Positions 1 to 9,198 of a stretch of 64,000 nucleotides of DNA are shown here, in pieces. The stretch is from Aquiflexum gelatinilyticum. Its GTDB lineage: Bacteria > Bacteroidota > Bacteroidia > Cytophagales > Cyclobacteriaceae. The notes under the pieces are model-generated. The model was not told the DNA's origin, did no database searches, and worked only from the letters and a program-made list of their open reading frames with translations. The position numbers and the translations under genes are program-made. Within the stretch, counting starts at the first letter, position 1; each line of letters begins with the position of its first letter. The stretch covers positions 1 through 64,000 of the forward strand of contig NZ_JANSUY010000025.1 of NCBI RefSeq assembly GCF_024741135.1, written 5' to 3'.

Positions 1-10
1 ATTATCACAA

Positions 11-37
11 GCCTTTGGAGTAATCCAAAGGCTTTTT
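11..37 (+). terminator. Intrinsic terminator of a gene left of the window
   Basis: An 8-bp perfect inverted repeat (GCCTTTGG at 11-18, CCAAAGGC at 25-32) with a 6-nt loop is followed by a run of five T. This is a standard rho-independent terminator for a plus-strand gene that lies mostly outside the window. Confidence 0.8.
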
Positions 38-120
38 GCGTTTTAGGCCTAAGGCTGAATATTTGATCCAAATGAAATTATGGTATGCCATAATCAATTG
101 GATCGTCAGCCATATTTTAC

Positions 121-151
121 TTTTCTTTTGCTCGGAAATGGGTTAACTTTG
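121..151 (+). promoter_or_regulatory. Possible Bacteroidota-type promoter before the first operon
   Basis: TAACTTTG at 144-151 matches the Bacteroidota -7 consensus TAnnTTTG. The expected -33 position has only TTTT (121-124) instead of TTTG, so the match is partial. It would give a leader of about 40 nt before the ATG at 199, which favours that start over the upstream TTG at 160. Confidence 0.4.
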
Positions 152-198
152 AAGCCTATTTGAGAATAATAATTATCTCCGAATCAAGATTGTCCCTT

Positions 199-1857
199 AT
201 GAGAGCATACTTCTTTTTATTGGTTTTAATATTTACTTTTTCTTTACATGGATTCGCTCAGGATAATTTAGCCGCCTACAAAAAAGCAAAAACTTTAATC
301 GGTTACGGAAATTATGCCGATGGAATGGAACTTATGAGGCCTTATATGGAGCAAGCCAAATATGGTAACCTTGCACTATATGCACAATATCATTTTGGAT
401 TTGCTGCTTTTCAAAATAAACAATTGGAATTGGCGAAATCTGTAATCGAGCCATTGGCAGTTAATAAATCTTGGGAAAAACAAGATGACGCAAGGTATTT
501 ACTCGCATTGATTTTATTTGGTGAGGCCAAAAACCTTGAAGCTTTGGAGGAAGTTTCATATATCAAAAATCCGGAGATCTTTGCTCTTAGCGAACGTGCG
601 AGTTTGAATCACCTCAAGAATTCATCCGTTAGCTTTTTGATTGCCAATTTAAGTAAATTCCAAAGCAATAGGGGGTACTTAATCGCCTTGAGAGATCAGC
701 TTGAAAAGCAATCCATCATGTCTTCAGATGAAAAAGCTGTTTTGCAACAATTGAGTAGTTTGGATAAATCGACAACAGCACAAAAGTCAGGTACCAAAAA
801 TCTCCAAATTCTTGAAATCGCAATACTTTTGCCTTTCAATTATTCAGGTGGAACCGATGTCAAAACTATTTCACAAGGGAATTTTATTTTGGAATTATAC
901 CAAGGTATCGATTTTGGAATCAAAGAATTGATTTCAAATGGATATAAAGTTAATGTTAAAACTTTTGATACCCAAAGAGATAATGCCAGGCTTCAAAAAA
1001 TTCTGTTAGATGATTTTTTATTGAAAGCAGATGTCATCATAGGGCCGATCTATCCTGAAGAAACAGAAATCGTTTTACAGTTTTCACAGGAAAACAACAT
1101 CCCATTTATCAATCCACTTTCCAATTTGGATGATAAAATCCAAGGCAATGATTTTGCATATTTGTTCAGGCCAGCCATTGCATCTTTAAGCAATGGCCTG
1201 ATGAATTATTTGAAAACCAACATTCAGGGAAAAAGACTGGCAATAGCCTATTCCGGTGCTTCCCGAGATGAGCAACTTGCAAATAAAATTGTAGAGGAAA
1301 GCGGTAGTCAGGGATATAAAACCGTTTCCAAAACGTTGATTTCTCCAAAAAATATCAACCAGTTTTTTGACAATATCCAACTTGATAGAGACCTACTTTC
1401 AAAAACAGATGCTGTCATAATTCTTTCAGATGATCCCAATATTGCACAAGCTACATTTGGATACATGGAATCCAAAAACCTTCAGGTGCCGGTGATTGTG
1501 ATGGACAGTTGGCTTTACTTCAATTTTGCCAGTTATGAAATGCTGGAAACCCAGAATTTTGTCTTTTTAGGAAATAATTCCATTGATTTTAGCAACGCTA
1601 ACCTTGAAAGTTTCAGGAACGGTTTCAATGAAGAATATGGGAAATTTCCTTCTCTGAATATGCATTTGGGCTATGAACTTGCCTATTGGATAGCGCAGAC
1701 GATAAGCCCGGCTGAAGGATTTGATTTTAGAAGTAACCTGAACAAAAATGGCTTCAGCCAAGGAAAAATTACTTATGGTTTTGATTTTAGAGATTCCAAT
1801 AACAACCGTTACGTTCCTGTGTTAAGATTGTATAACGGAAAATTAGAAGTTAATTAA
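199..1857 (+). CDS. Type 1 periplasmic-binding-fold protein (LpoA/branched-chain amino acid receptor-like)
   Basis: The 552-residue protein starts with a hydrophobic signal sequence ending near FAQ, so it should be exported. An N-terminal helical, TPR-like region (about residues 15-190) is followed by a Leu/Ile/Val-binding-protein fold from about residue 205; characteristic stretches are ILLPFNYSG, DVIIGPIYPEE and NNIPFINPLSN. Such proteins in Bacteroidota are named as ABC substrate-binding or LpoA-like proteins, but no permease gene is nearby, so a transport role is not supported. I chose the ATG at 199 rather than the TTG at 160 because it gives a clean signal peptide. It is the first gene of an operon; hemL follows after 11 nt. 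Confidence 0.75.
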   Translation: MRAYFFLLVLIFTFSLHGFAQDNLAAYKKAKTLIGYGNYADGMELMRPYMEQAKYGNLALYAQYHFGFAAFQNKQLELAKSVIEPLAVNKSWEKQDDARYLLALILFGEAKNLEALEEVSYIKNPEIFALSERASLNHLKNSSVSFLIANLSKFQSNRGYLIALRDQLEKQSIMSSDEKAVLQQLSSLDKSTTAQKSGTKNLQILEIAILLPFNYSGGTDVKTISQGNFILELYQGIDFGIKELISNGYKVNVKTFDTQRDNARLQKILLDDFLLKADVIIGPIYPEETEIVLQFSQENNIPFINPLSNLDDKIQGNDFAYLFRPAIASLSNGLMNYLKTNIQGKRLAIAYSGASRDEQLANKIVEESGSQGYKTVSKTLISPKNINQFFDNIQLDRDLLSKTDAVIILSDDPNIAQATFGYMESKNLQVPVIVMDSWLYFNFASYEMLETQNFVFLGNNSIDFSNANLESFRNGFNEEYGKFPSLNMHLGYELAYWIAQTISPAEGFDFRSNLNKNGFSQGKITYGFDFRDSNNNRYVPVLRLYNGKLEVN

Positions 1858-1868
1858 AGAAAAAATTC

Positions 1869-3158
1869 ATGCAGATTACCCATAGTAAGGCCTTGTTTGA
1901 AAAGGCGAAAAGATATATACCGGGAGGAGTCAATTCTCCCGTTCGTGCGTTTAGGGCTGTAGGAGGGGATCCGATTTTTATTAAAAGAGCTGACGGCGCA
2001 TTTATCTATGACGAAGATGATAATACCTACATCGAGCTTATCAATAGCTGGGGACCGATGATTCTTGGTCATAACCATCCCATGATCAAAGAAGCCATTG
2101 TCCGGGCCCTAGAATTTGGGACATCTTATGGGGCGCCTACAGCAAAGGAAGTTGAAATTGCGGAGTTGATTGCAAGCATGGTACCCTCTGTCGAAAAGGT
2201 CAGAATGGTAAATTCCGGCACGGAAGCCACCATGTCCGCTATCAGGGTGGCAAGAGGATACACAGGAAGAGACAAGTTCATAAAAATGGAAGGACATTAC
2301 CATGGGCATGGAGATTCTTTTTTGATTTCTGCAGGCTCGGGAGCGATTACAATGGGTAATCCTGATTCACCCGGTGTGACAAAGGGTACCGCAAAAGACA
2401 CCCTCCTTGCCCCATACAATGACCTCGAAGCCATTGAACGGCTTGTTGCGGCCAATAAAGATGAAATTGCTGCTCTGATTTTGGAACCTGTTCCAGGCAA
2501 TATGGGACTGGTTTTGCCAAAAGAAGGATACTTGCAGGGATTAAGAAATATCTGTACCCGAGAAGGAATTGTCTTAATCTTTGACGAAGTTATGACTGGA
2601 TTCAGGTTGGCAAAAGGAGGTGCGCAAGAGCTTTTTGGTGTGATACCCGATATGACTACTCTCGGAAAGATTATTGGGGGCGGGCTTCCTGTCGGAGCTT
2701 ATGGAGGAAAAAAAGAAATCATGGAGTTTGTCTCTCCCGCAGGCCCTGTGTATCAGGCAGGGACGCTTTCCGGCAATCCCATTGCCATGGCGGCGGGTTT
2801 GACGATGCTGAAACACCTGAACCAAAATCCTGAGGTTTATACCACTTTAAACAATATTGGAGATAAACTGGTAAAAGGATTTCAAACTTCTTTGAACAAA
2901 CTAGGCATGAATTATACGATCAATCATTTGGGAAGTATGTACAGCCTTTTCTTCACTGATCAGGCAGTTTTTGATTTTGAATCTGCAAAAAAATCAGATA
3001 CTGTCCGCTTTGGAAAGTATTTTCAAAATATGCTTAAAAGAGGGATTTACCTTGCACCATCGCAGTATGAAAGTCTTTTTCTTTCTACTGCCTTAACTGA
3101 TGATTTGGTTGAAAAAATAATCAAAGCCAATGAAGAATCGCTCAAAGAAAGTTTTTGA
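1869..3158 (+). CDS. hemL: Glutamate-1-semialdehyde 2,1-aminomutase
   Basis: This PLP enzyme converts glutamate-1-semialdehyde to 5-aminolevulinate in the C5 route to haem. The 429-residue length is normal for the family. Visible landmarks are the N-terminal PGGVNSPVRAF, the substrate-site segment MVNSGTEATMSAIR, the PLP-phosphate region GHYHGHGD, FDEVMTGFR and the Schiff-base lysine in LGKIIGGGLPVGA. It lies 11 nt after the binding-fold gene and 18 nt before the next reductase gene, so the three are probably co-transcribed. The other haem genes are not in this window. Confidence 0.95.
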   Translation: MQITHSKALFEKAKRYIPGGVNSPVRAFRAVGGDPIFIKRADGAFIYDEDDNTYIELINSWGPMILGHNHPMIKEAIVRALEFGTSYGAPTAKEVEIAELIASMVPSVEKVRMVNSGTEATMSAIRVARGYTGRDKFIKMEGHYHGHGDSFLISAGSGAITMGNPDSPGVTKGTAKDTLLAPYNDLEAIERLVAANKDEIAALILEPVPGNMGLVLPKEGYLQGLRNICTREGIVLIFDEVMTGFRLAKGGAQELFGVIPDMTTLGKIIGGGLPVGAYGGKKEIMEFVSPAGPVYQAGTLSGNPIAMAAGLTMLKHLNQNPEVYTTLNNIGDKLVKGFQTSLNKLGMNYTINHLGSMYSLFFTDQAVFDFESAKKSDTVRFGKYFQNMLKRGIYLAPSQYESLFLSTALTDDLVEKIIKANEESLKESF

Positions 3159-3176
3159 AATAAAATTTAAACCAAA

Positions 3177-3527
3177 ATGACCCTAAAAATTTACGGCATC
3201 AAGAACTGCAATACCATGAAAAAGACCTTCGATTTTTTGAAGGAGAATGGCATCGAATATATTTTTATTGATTACAAAAAACAGGCGCCAGATGCGAGCT
3301 TGTTGCTGAGATTTGCTTCCAAAGTAGGTTTTGAAGCATTGGTCAATAAAAAAGGAACCACCTACAAGAAACTTACTGACGAAGAAAAATCCTTACTTGA
3401 AAAAGAATCGGATGCTTTGGCTTTGTTAGGTACAAAAAGCAGCATGATCAAAAGACCGATAGTTGAGTTTCCAAACGGAGATTTGATTTTGGGTTTTGAA
3501 CCGGAAGCCATCTTGAAAAAAATATAA
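3177..3527 (+). CDS. Spx/MgsR/YffB-family (ArsC-like) reductase
   Basis: This is a small thioredoxin-fold cytosolic protein of 116 residues. The N-terminal motif YGIKNCNTMKK carries the single conserved cysteine (C11) of the YffB/ArsC-like branch, and the C-terminal IKRPIVEF includes the conserved Arg-Pro. Members are called arsenate reductase-related, but the branch with one cysteine followed by NTMKK is usually not an arsenate resistance enzyme and the real substrate is unknown. No ars genes are nearby. It is the last gene of the hemL operon and ends 15 bp from a convergent gene, with no clear hairpin between them. Confidence 0.8.
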   Translation: MTLKIYGIKNCNTMKKTFDFLKENGIEYIFIDYKKQAPDASLLLRFASKVGFEALVNKKGTTYKKLTDEEKSLLEKESDALALLGTKSSMIKRPIVEFPNGDLILGFEPEAILKKI

Positions 3528-3542
3528 AATTTGCCTTACCTG

Positions 3543-4940
3543 CTAATATTTCACTTGATCTGTTGGCAGGGAAGGCAATTCAAAATTTCCCAATTCCACC
3601 TTAAAACTCAATTCCTTTAACTTTTCAACGTTGATCTCTTTGGCTAAAGGAGTTTCAAAAGCAAATACTTTTTGGAGGCTTGGATGGGAATTCAGCTTCT
3701 CTAGATTGTCCCCACTGACCATTGATTTGGTCAAATGCAACTGAATCAAGCGGGTATTTTCCTCCAGCATTTCAAAACTTTTACCTTCAATTTTTGTCTC
3801 ATTCAGTTTGAGAATGGTGAGGTTTTCCATTTTTCCTACAAGAGGAATAACATCATCGGTAACATTCGAAAGACTTAAATCAAGGATGGTGATATAGGCA
3901 AGAATAGGTTCCAAAGATTCCAAATCCTGATTATCGGCTTCAGGGAAATTGATGGTACTGACTTTGAGTAAGGGAGATGTTACGCTCAACTTTTCGATAA
4001 AAAAACCTTGGCCTTTCAATTTTTTTAAAACATCCTCCTTCAATGGTTCGAGTTGGACTTCAGGATAAATCGAGGTTTCATTTTTCGCGAAAAAAGAAGA
4101 AACCAAATCCACTGAAATTCCCGATTGGCCGAGTGTCTCCTCAAAAGATGCGCCGGTAAGTAGCCATGCTTTTATCAATTCCACCTCGGCTTCTACAGGT
4201 TGCCTTTTCTCCTTTGGTGGCATATGGTCTTCATGATCCAAAGGCAGCAACATCCTTTCAAGAAGTTCGCTTTCCATGGGAGTTTTATGGAAAATCACTT
4301 CTCCATTTTTCCCGCCTTCCAACAAGCTTTCTTTGGAAGTCAGGATCAAATCCCCCTTGCTGTTCTTCTCATTATGGCAACTGTGGCAGTTTTGATTCAA
4401 AATGGGTTGGACTACATCTTCATAGAACAAAGCTTCCTCCCATGCTTCCCCATCAAGGGAAAGAGGCTCAAACTGCTCCTCTATTTTCCATCCGAAAGTT
4501 TCCTGAATCCCTTCCGGCAAAACCTCCGTCAGGTAAGTTTCTCCGTGTGTCAGATTGCCACCGAGATGCCCGGTAAATGTCAGGCAAAGAAAAAGTATTG
4601 CTGAACCAACATGGATTTTCGGATCCGATAGGGTTTGATGTTTTTTGACAAGAAGAAAAAGGGATAAGCAAGTCAATGCGGTGAGAATGCCCAAAATCAA
4701 ATGGTTTCGAACCGTGTCAAAAGCATAACCTTCCTGATTGTAGAGAATAATTCCGGTGATACACGCAAAAAATGACATCAAGGTGCTTAAAAGCAAGGCA
4801 AACTGCACAGTGGGCAAAAGCAGGTTTTTGTCCTTTCTGGGATAATACATCAAGATCAGGGCAAACAAAATGAACCCAATCGGTAAATGGACTATCAAAG
4901 GGTGGAAGCGTCCAATCAGTGGGAAAATGAATAACGGCAT
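3543..4940 (-). CDS. Membrane-bound DUF2231 / c-type cytochrome / leucine-rich repeat protein
   Basis: The 465-residue protein starts with four hydrophobic segments (about residues 5-125) in the pattern HPLIVHLPIGF typical of the DUF2231-like membrane domain. A haem-binding CxxCH (C185, C188, H189, sequence NCHSCH) lies in a planctomycete-type cytochrome C (PSC1) module, and the C-terminal third has leucine-rich repeats (for example LTILKLNETKIEG). This architecture is known from planctomycetes and some Bacteroidota. A periplasmic electron-transfer or binding role is likely but the substrate is unknown. It is the last gene of a three-gene operon, 9 nt after the DUF1501 gene. Confidence 0.8.
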   Translation of the reverse strand: MPLFIFPLIGRFHPLIVHLPIGFILFALILMYYPRKDKNLLLPTVQFALLLSTLMSFFACITGIILYNQEGYAFDTVRNHLILGILTALTCLSLFLLVKKHQTLSDPKIHVGSAILFLCLTFTGHLGGNLTHGETYLTEVLPEGIQETFGWKIEEQFEPLSLDGEAWEEALFYEDVVQPILNQNCHSCHNEKNSKGDLILTSKESLLEGGKNGEVIFHKTPMESELLERMLLPLDHEDHMPPKEKRQPVEAEVELIKAWLLTGASFEETLGQSGISVDLVSSFFAKNETSIYPEVQLEPLKEDVLKKLKGQGFFIEKLSVTSPLLKVSTINFPEADNQDLESLEPILAYITILDLSLSNVTDDVIPLVGKMENLTILKLNETKIEGKSFEMLEENTRLIQLHLTKSMVSGDNLEKLNSHPSLQKVFAFETPLAKEINVEKLKELSFKVELGNFELPSLPTDQVKY

Positions 4941-4949
4941 TGGTCTTGT

Positions 4950-6458
4950 TTAGGCTAAAATGTCTCTGATGATTTCACCTTCCACATCTGTCAGTCGAAA
5001 AGGCCTTCCTTGAAAATCGTATGTGAATTTTTCGTGGTCAAATCCCAAAACCTGCAATATCGTAGCGTGGACATCATGTACCGAAACTTTTCCTTCTACC
5101 CCCGAAAAACCAAAATCATCCGTTTGGCCATAACTTGATCCGTTTTTGATCCCTGCACCGGCCATCCACATTGTAAATGCATCCACGTGGTGGTCTCTTC
5201 CTTTGAAACCCATAGTCTTTCCCTCTCGGTTTTCCTGCATCGGCGTTCTTCCAAATTCGCCTCCCCACACCACCAAAGTATCCTCCAACAATCCCCTTTG
5301 CTTGAGGTCGAGCAAAAGCGCAGCAATCGGTCGGTCGATTTCGTTGCATTTGTTTCTTAATCCCAAATCAATTGCCGTGTCATGGTCAGTCCCGTGGCTG
5401 TCCCATCCCCAATCATACAACTGAACAAAGCGAACCCCTTTCTCTACCAATTTTCTAGCGAGAAGGCAGTTATTGGCAAAGGCCTCTTCTCCCGGTTTTG
5501 TGCCATATAGTTGATGGATATATTCAGGTTCGTCATTGATGTTCATCACATTGGGAACCTCGATCTGCATCCTATAGGCCATCTCGTATTGGTTGATCCG
5601 TGCCAATGTTTCGGGGTCACCAAATGCTTCAAATTCGGCTTTGTTCACTTCATTGATGGAGGAGATCAATGTTTTTTTGATGTCTCGGTTGATTCCTTTT
5701 GGGTCTTCAAGGTAGAGTACCGGATCACCTTTTGAACGACATTGGACTCCTTGGTAAACTGAGGGTAAAAACCCGCTTCCCCAAACGCTTTTTCCTGCAT
5801 CAGGGGTTTTTCCGCCGGATGTCAGGACAACAAAACCCGGTAAATTCTGATTTTCTGTTCCGAGGCCATAGGTAACCCAACTCCCTAAACTCGGTCTTCC
5901 CAATCTCGGACTTCCTGTTTGCATGAAGAGTTGGGCAGGACCATGGTTAAATTGGTCGGTATGCACAGCCTTGAGGAAGGCGACTTCATCTACCACTTTT
6001 GAAAAATGCGGTAGGTAATCAGACACCCAAGCACCGGATTCACCATGTTGGGCAAAGTTGGATTGGGGACCAAGGAGATTAGGCACACCACGGATAAATG
6101 CGAATTTCCTTCCTTCCAAAAGAGATTCCGGACAAGGTTGGTTGTTGTATTTGACAAGTTCTGGTTTGAAATCAAAAAGCTCCAACTGCGATGGTGAACC
6201 CGCCATATGCAGATAAATAACCGATTTTGCTTTCGCAAAATAAGGCGGAGGCAAGGGAGAAAGGGGATTCAAATCCCTGTCTGAAAGTTGAAGTCCCTGA
6301 ACTTTGGGCACGCCGGGATTTGTATCGCAGCCAAATAGCAAGGGTGCCAAGGCCAAACCGCCCATTTTGCTGACGCAGTCCAACAGGAAGTGACGCCTAG
6401 TTTGTTTTTCAAGTTGCGTGCGGTGAAGCTCGGTCAATAGGTTTTCCAGCCTTTTCAT
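4950..6458 (-). CDS. DUF1501 protein (exported, alkaline phosphatase/sulfatase superfamily-like)
   Basis: DUF1501 proteins have an alkaline-phosphatase-like fold and unknown activity; they nearly always accompany PSD1/DUF1549/DUF1553 cytochromes, as here. The N-terminus carries a twin-arginine motif (R21-R22 in TRRHFLLD) followed by a hydrophobic stretch and FGC with C44, so Tat export and possible lipidation are plausible. Conserved family segments seen are YLHMAGSPSQLELFD, FVQLYDWGWDSHG, VVWGGEFGRTPM and GRDHHVDAFTMW. The start is one base after the end of the PSD1 gene (gap of a single nucleotide at 6459), which indicates tight co-expression. Confidence 0.85.
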   Translation of the reverse strand: MKRLENLLTELHRTQLEKQTRRHFLLDCVSKMGGLALAPLLFGCDTNPGVPKVQGLQLSDRDLNPLSPLPPPYFAKAKSVIYLHMAGSPSQLELFDFKPELVKYNNQPCPESLLEGRKFAFIRGVPNLLGPQSNFAQHGESGAWVSDYLPHFSKVVDEVAFLKAVHTDQFNHGPAQLFMQTGSPRLGRPSLGSWVTYGLGTENQNLPGFVVLTSGGKTPDAGKSVWGSGFLPSVYQGVQCRSKGDPVLYLEDPKGINRDIKKTLISSINEVNKAEFEAFGDPETLARINQYEMAYRMQIEVPNVMNINDEPEYIHQLYGTKPGEEAFANNCLLARKLVEKGVRFVQLYDWGWDSHGTDHDTAIDLGLRNKCNEIDRPIAALLLDLKQRGLLEDTLVVWGGEFGRTPMQENREGKTMGFKGRDHHVDAFTMWMAGAGIKNGSSYGQTDDFGFSGVEGKVSVHDVHATILQVLGFDHEKFTYDFQGRPFRLTDVEGEIIRDILA

Positions 6459-6459
6459 T

Positions 6460-9198
6460 TCAGGATTTGGTTAGAAATTCGTCCAGGTTCAACATGGCAT
6501 TGGCTACCAAAGTATAAGCTGCCAATTCCGGATTCCCTTCGACTTTTTTGTCTTGTAAAAATTCTTTCAGTTCCTCAGGTTTGGATCTGTAATTGGTCAA
6601 TGCTTCTTGATACAGGTTCAACAGGCTTTTCTTCTTGGATTCAGAAATTGTCACCAACATCATTTTTTCATAGGTTTCTGCAATGACAGTCCCTGGATCT
6701 TTATTGGTTTCTTGGGACATTTTTTCCCCAAGTTTCAAAGCGGCCTCGATATACACCGGATCATTCAAAGTCGCCAATGCCTGAAGCGGTGTATTGGTCA
6801 CGATCCGCTTGCTAATGCATACTTCCCTGCTGCCTGCGTCAAAACTGATAAAGGAAGGATAAGGACTGGTTCTTTTCAAAAAGGTATATACCGACCTTCT
6901 GTATTGGTCTTCGCCTTCACTTGTTTTCCAGGATTCCCCGTTATATACGGTTTGCCAGATTCCGTCAGGTTGATGTGGCATGACCCCTATGCCATACATT
7001 TTGTCACTGATCAGCCCCGATACTGCCAAGGCTTGGTCACGGACTTGCTCGGCACTCAGCCTAAATCTCGGACCTCTTGCATACCACCTGTTTTCAGGAT
7101 CTTTTTCATGCAGTTGGGGACTGATCTTGGAGCTTTGCCTGTAGGTATAGGAACTTAGAATTTCCTTGATCAGGGATTTGATGCTCCAATCATATTCGTA
7201 CATCAGCTTCCAAGCCAAATGATCTAATAACTCAGGGTGGGAAGGCAGATCCGATTGTGTTCCCATATCCTCCAAGGTATTGACCAATCCACGTCCGAAT
7301 ATTTGTGCCCATATCCTGTTGACCAAGGTCCGGGCTGTCAGGGGATTCTCTTTGTCTACCAACCAATAAGCTAGTCCTAACCTGTTTTTGGGCCATTCAG
7401 GATTCCAGTTGTTCAATGTTTCTGGTGTTTTTGGGGAAACTTCTCCCCCGAGCAACATCCAATTCCCCCTTTCAAAAACATTGGTTTTTCTCTTCATGAA
7501 ATCCGGATTTTCGATCATGATGGGAAGAGTCACAGGTTTGGTAGCTAACAAGTCCTTCCACTGCTGTTCGATGCTGAGGTATTCTGGTTTGTCTTTTCCG
7601 GGAAGGGATTTTACAAATGCAAACCACACAATCGCCGAAGTAGATTGTTGTGGTTTTGCTTTTGGGTTGGAAGCAGTTATAAATAAGTCCGTATTCCCTT
7701 TTATTTCTTTAAATGGAATAGCCCATGTAATCCGGCCTTCCGTTTTATCAATGGTAAATTCGCTCAGGATTTCACCTTCAGGCCCGCCTTTTCGGATTTC
7801 CATTTTGGTGCCGTCTATATCTGCCCAATAATTCAGCAGGAGCTGATCGGAGTTTTGGGTATCTACATTGCGGAGGTAGGTCGTCCCGTTGTGCCACATG
7901 CCAAGCCATTTGGTATCGATCAGTTCGGCATTGACAAAATCCTCGCAAAGATGGGCGTGGTACTTGGGTTCAAGATAGGTTAGGAAATTGGCCTTGGCCA
8001 AAGCTTCCTCGTTGTTGCTTTTTTGAGCCACCCAGGTTTTGATTTTTTGAACCTGAGCTTTTTCTTCCTCGGAGTAAAGTCTCAGTTTTGGTTCCTCATC
8101 ATGGGTGTCCTCGTCCCGCGAATTATTAAAAAATGCCTTGATCTGAAAATATTCCTCATGCTTGAAAGGGTCATAAGGATGGCTGTGACATTGCACACAG
8201 GCCATGGTGGTACTTTGCCAAACCTCAAAAGTGGTATTGACACGATCCAATACCGCCGCAACCCGAAATTCTTCATCCTCCGTACCGCCCTCGTCATTGT
8301 TCATGGTGTTGCGGTGAAAAGCCGTAGCGATCAACTGCTCCTCGGTAGGATTTGGCAAAAGGTCCCCGGCGAGTTGTTCCACCGTAAACCGGTCAAATGG
8401 CATGTCGTCATTGAGTGACTTGATGACCCAATCCCGATAGGGCCACATGGTGCGGGAGACATCCCGTTCATAGCCCTTAGTATCTGCATACCGGGCCATG
8501 TCGAGCCACCAAGTTGCCCATTTTTCGCCATAGGTAGGCAAGGAGAGGAGTTGATCCACAGCTTGGTCATAGGTTAATTTACCGCCATTCCAATCTGCTA
8601 CTAATTTTTCTGATGGGGGAAGACCTGTGATATCCAAAGCCAACCTTCTCAAAAGCCGCAGAGATTCTTCCTCTGGCGATGGAGATAGTCCATTTCCAAT
8701 CTGTTTTTGGAATACAAAATGGTCAATGGTTGAAATAGGAGATTTTCCAAGAATTGAGGCAAATGAGCGAAGTGAAGGGGAGGGTACTTCATGCTTTTCT
8801 ACAGGAACATAAGCCCAATGTTTGCCCCAAGCAGCGCCTTGATGGATCCATTTTTTGAGTATTTTTATTTCTTCCTCAGACAATGCAGGTCTGTGATACG
8901 GCATCCGCATTTCGGGATCGGATTCATAAAGTCTTCTGATGATTTCACTTTGGCCCGGTCGGCCGGGAATGATGGCAGGTTGCCCTGATTCGGTAACCGC
9001 AAATGCTTCCTCCTCAAAAAGTACGCTAAAGCCGCCGTTTTTTTTGACGCCTCCATGACAGGAAATACAATGCTTGTTTAGGATGGGTTTGACATCGGTA
9101 CTGAAATCAACTCTTTTTGGTTCTTTGAAAAACAAGATGGTTCCCACCAAAAGGAAGAGCAAAACAGAAAGGAGAGCGGGTAAATTCTTTGTTGGCAT
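6460..9198 (-). CDS. PSD1 / DUF1549 / DUF1553 cytochrome-like protein
   Basis: This 912-residue exported protein has an N-terminal membrane anchor or signal (residues 8-25) and a PSC1 cytochrome module with CxxCH at C44, C47, H48 (HCISCHGG). DUF1549 follows (about residues 155-385) with a second CxxCH at C334, C337, H338 in CVQCHSHPYDP, and DUF1553 fills the C-terminal half (TARTLVNRIWAQIFGRG and LATLNDPVYIEAALKLG). The domain order and length match planctomycete paralogues of unknown function. It is the first gene of the operon, so the promoter should lie just above 9198; no clear consensus was seen there. Confidence 0.88.
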   Translation of the reverse strand: MPTKNLPALLSVLLFLLVGTILFFKEPKRVDFSTDVKPILNKHCISCHGGVKKNGGFSVLFEEEAFAVTESGQPAIIPGRPGQSEIIRRLYESDPEMRMPYHRPALSEEEIKILKKWIHQGAAWGKHWAYVPVEKHEVPSPSLRSFASILGKSPISTIDHFVFQKQIGNGLSPSPEEESLRLLRRLALDITGLPPSEKLVADWNGGKLTYDQAVDQLLSLPTYGEKWATWWLDMARYADTKGYERDVSRTMWPYRDWVIKSLNDDMPFDRFTVEQLAGDLLPNPTEEQLIATAFHRNTMNNDEGGTEDEEFRVAAVLDRVNTTFEVWQSTTMACVQCHSHPYDPFKHEEYFQIKAFFNNSRDEDTHDEEPKLRLYSEEEKAQVQKIKTWVAQKSNNEEALAKANFLTYLEPKYHAHLCEDFVNAELIDTKWLGMWHNGTTYLRNVDTQNSDQLLLNYWADIDGTKMEIRKGGPEGEILSEFTIDKTEGRITWAIPFKEIKGNTDLFITASNPKAKPQQSTSAIVWFAFVKSLPGKDKPEYLSIEQQWKDLLATKPVTLPIMIENPDFMKRKTNVFERGNWMLLGGEVSPKTPETLNNWNPEWPKNRLGLAYWLVDKENPLTARTLVNRIWAQIFGRGLVNTLEDMGTQSDLPSHPELLDHLAWKLMYEYDWSIKSLIKEILSSYTYRQSSKISPQLHEKDPENRWYARGPRFRLSAEQVRDQALAVSGLISDKMYGIGVMPHQPDGIWQTVYNGESWKTSEGEDQYRRSVYTFLKRTSPYPSFISFDAGSREVCISKRIVTNTPLQALATLNDPVYIEAALKLGEKMSQETNKDPGTVIAETYEKMMLVTISESKKKSLLNLYQEALTNYRSKPEELKEFLQDKKVEGNPELAAYTLVANAMLNLDEFLTKS

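Noticed and set aside
160-198. TTG at 160 as the start of the first gene
   Set aside because: It would add 13 residues before a clean signal peptide and lies almost on the predicted transcription start; the ATG at 199 is better.
3177-3527. Arsenate resistance gene arsC
   Set aside because: The single-cysteine YffB/Spx-like motif and absence of other ars genes do not support arsenate reduction.
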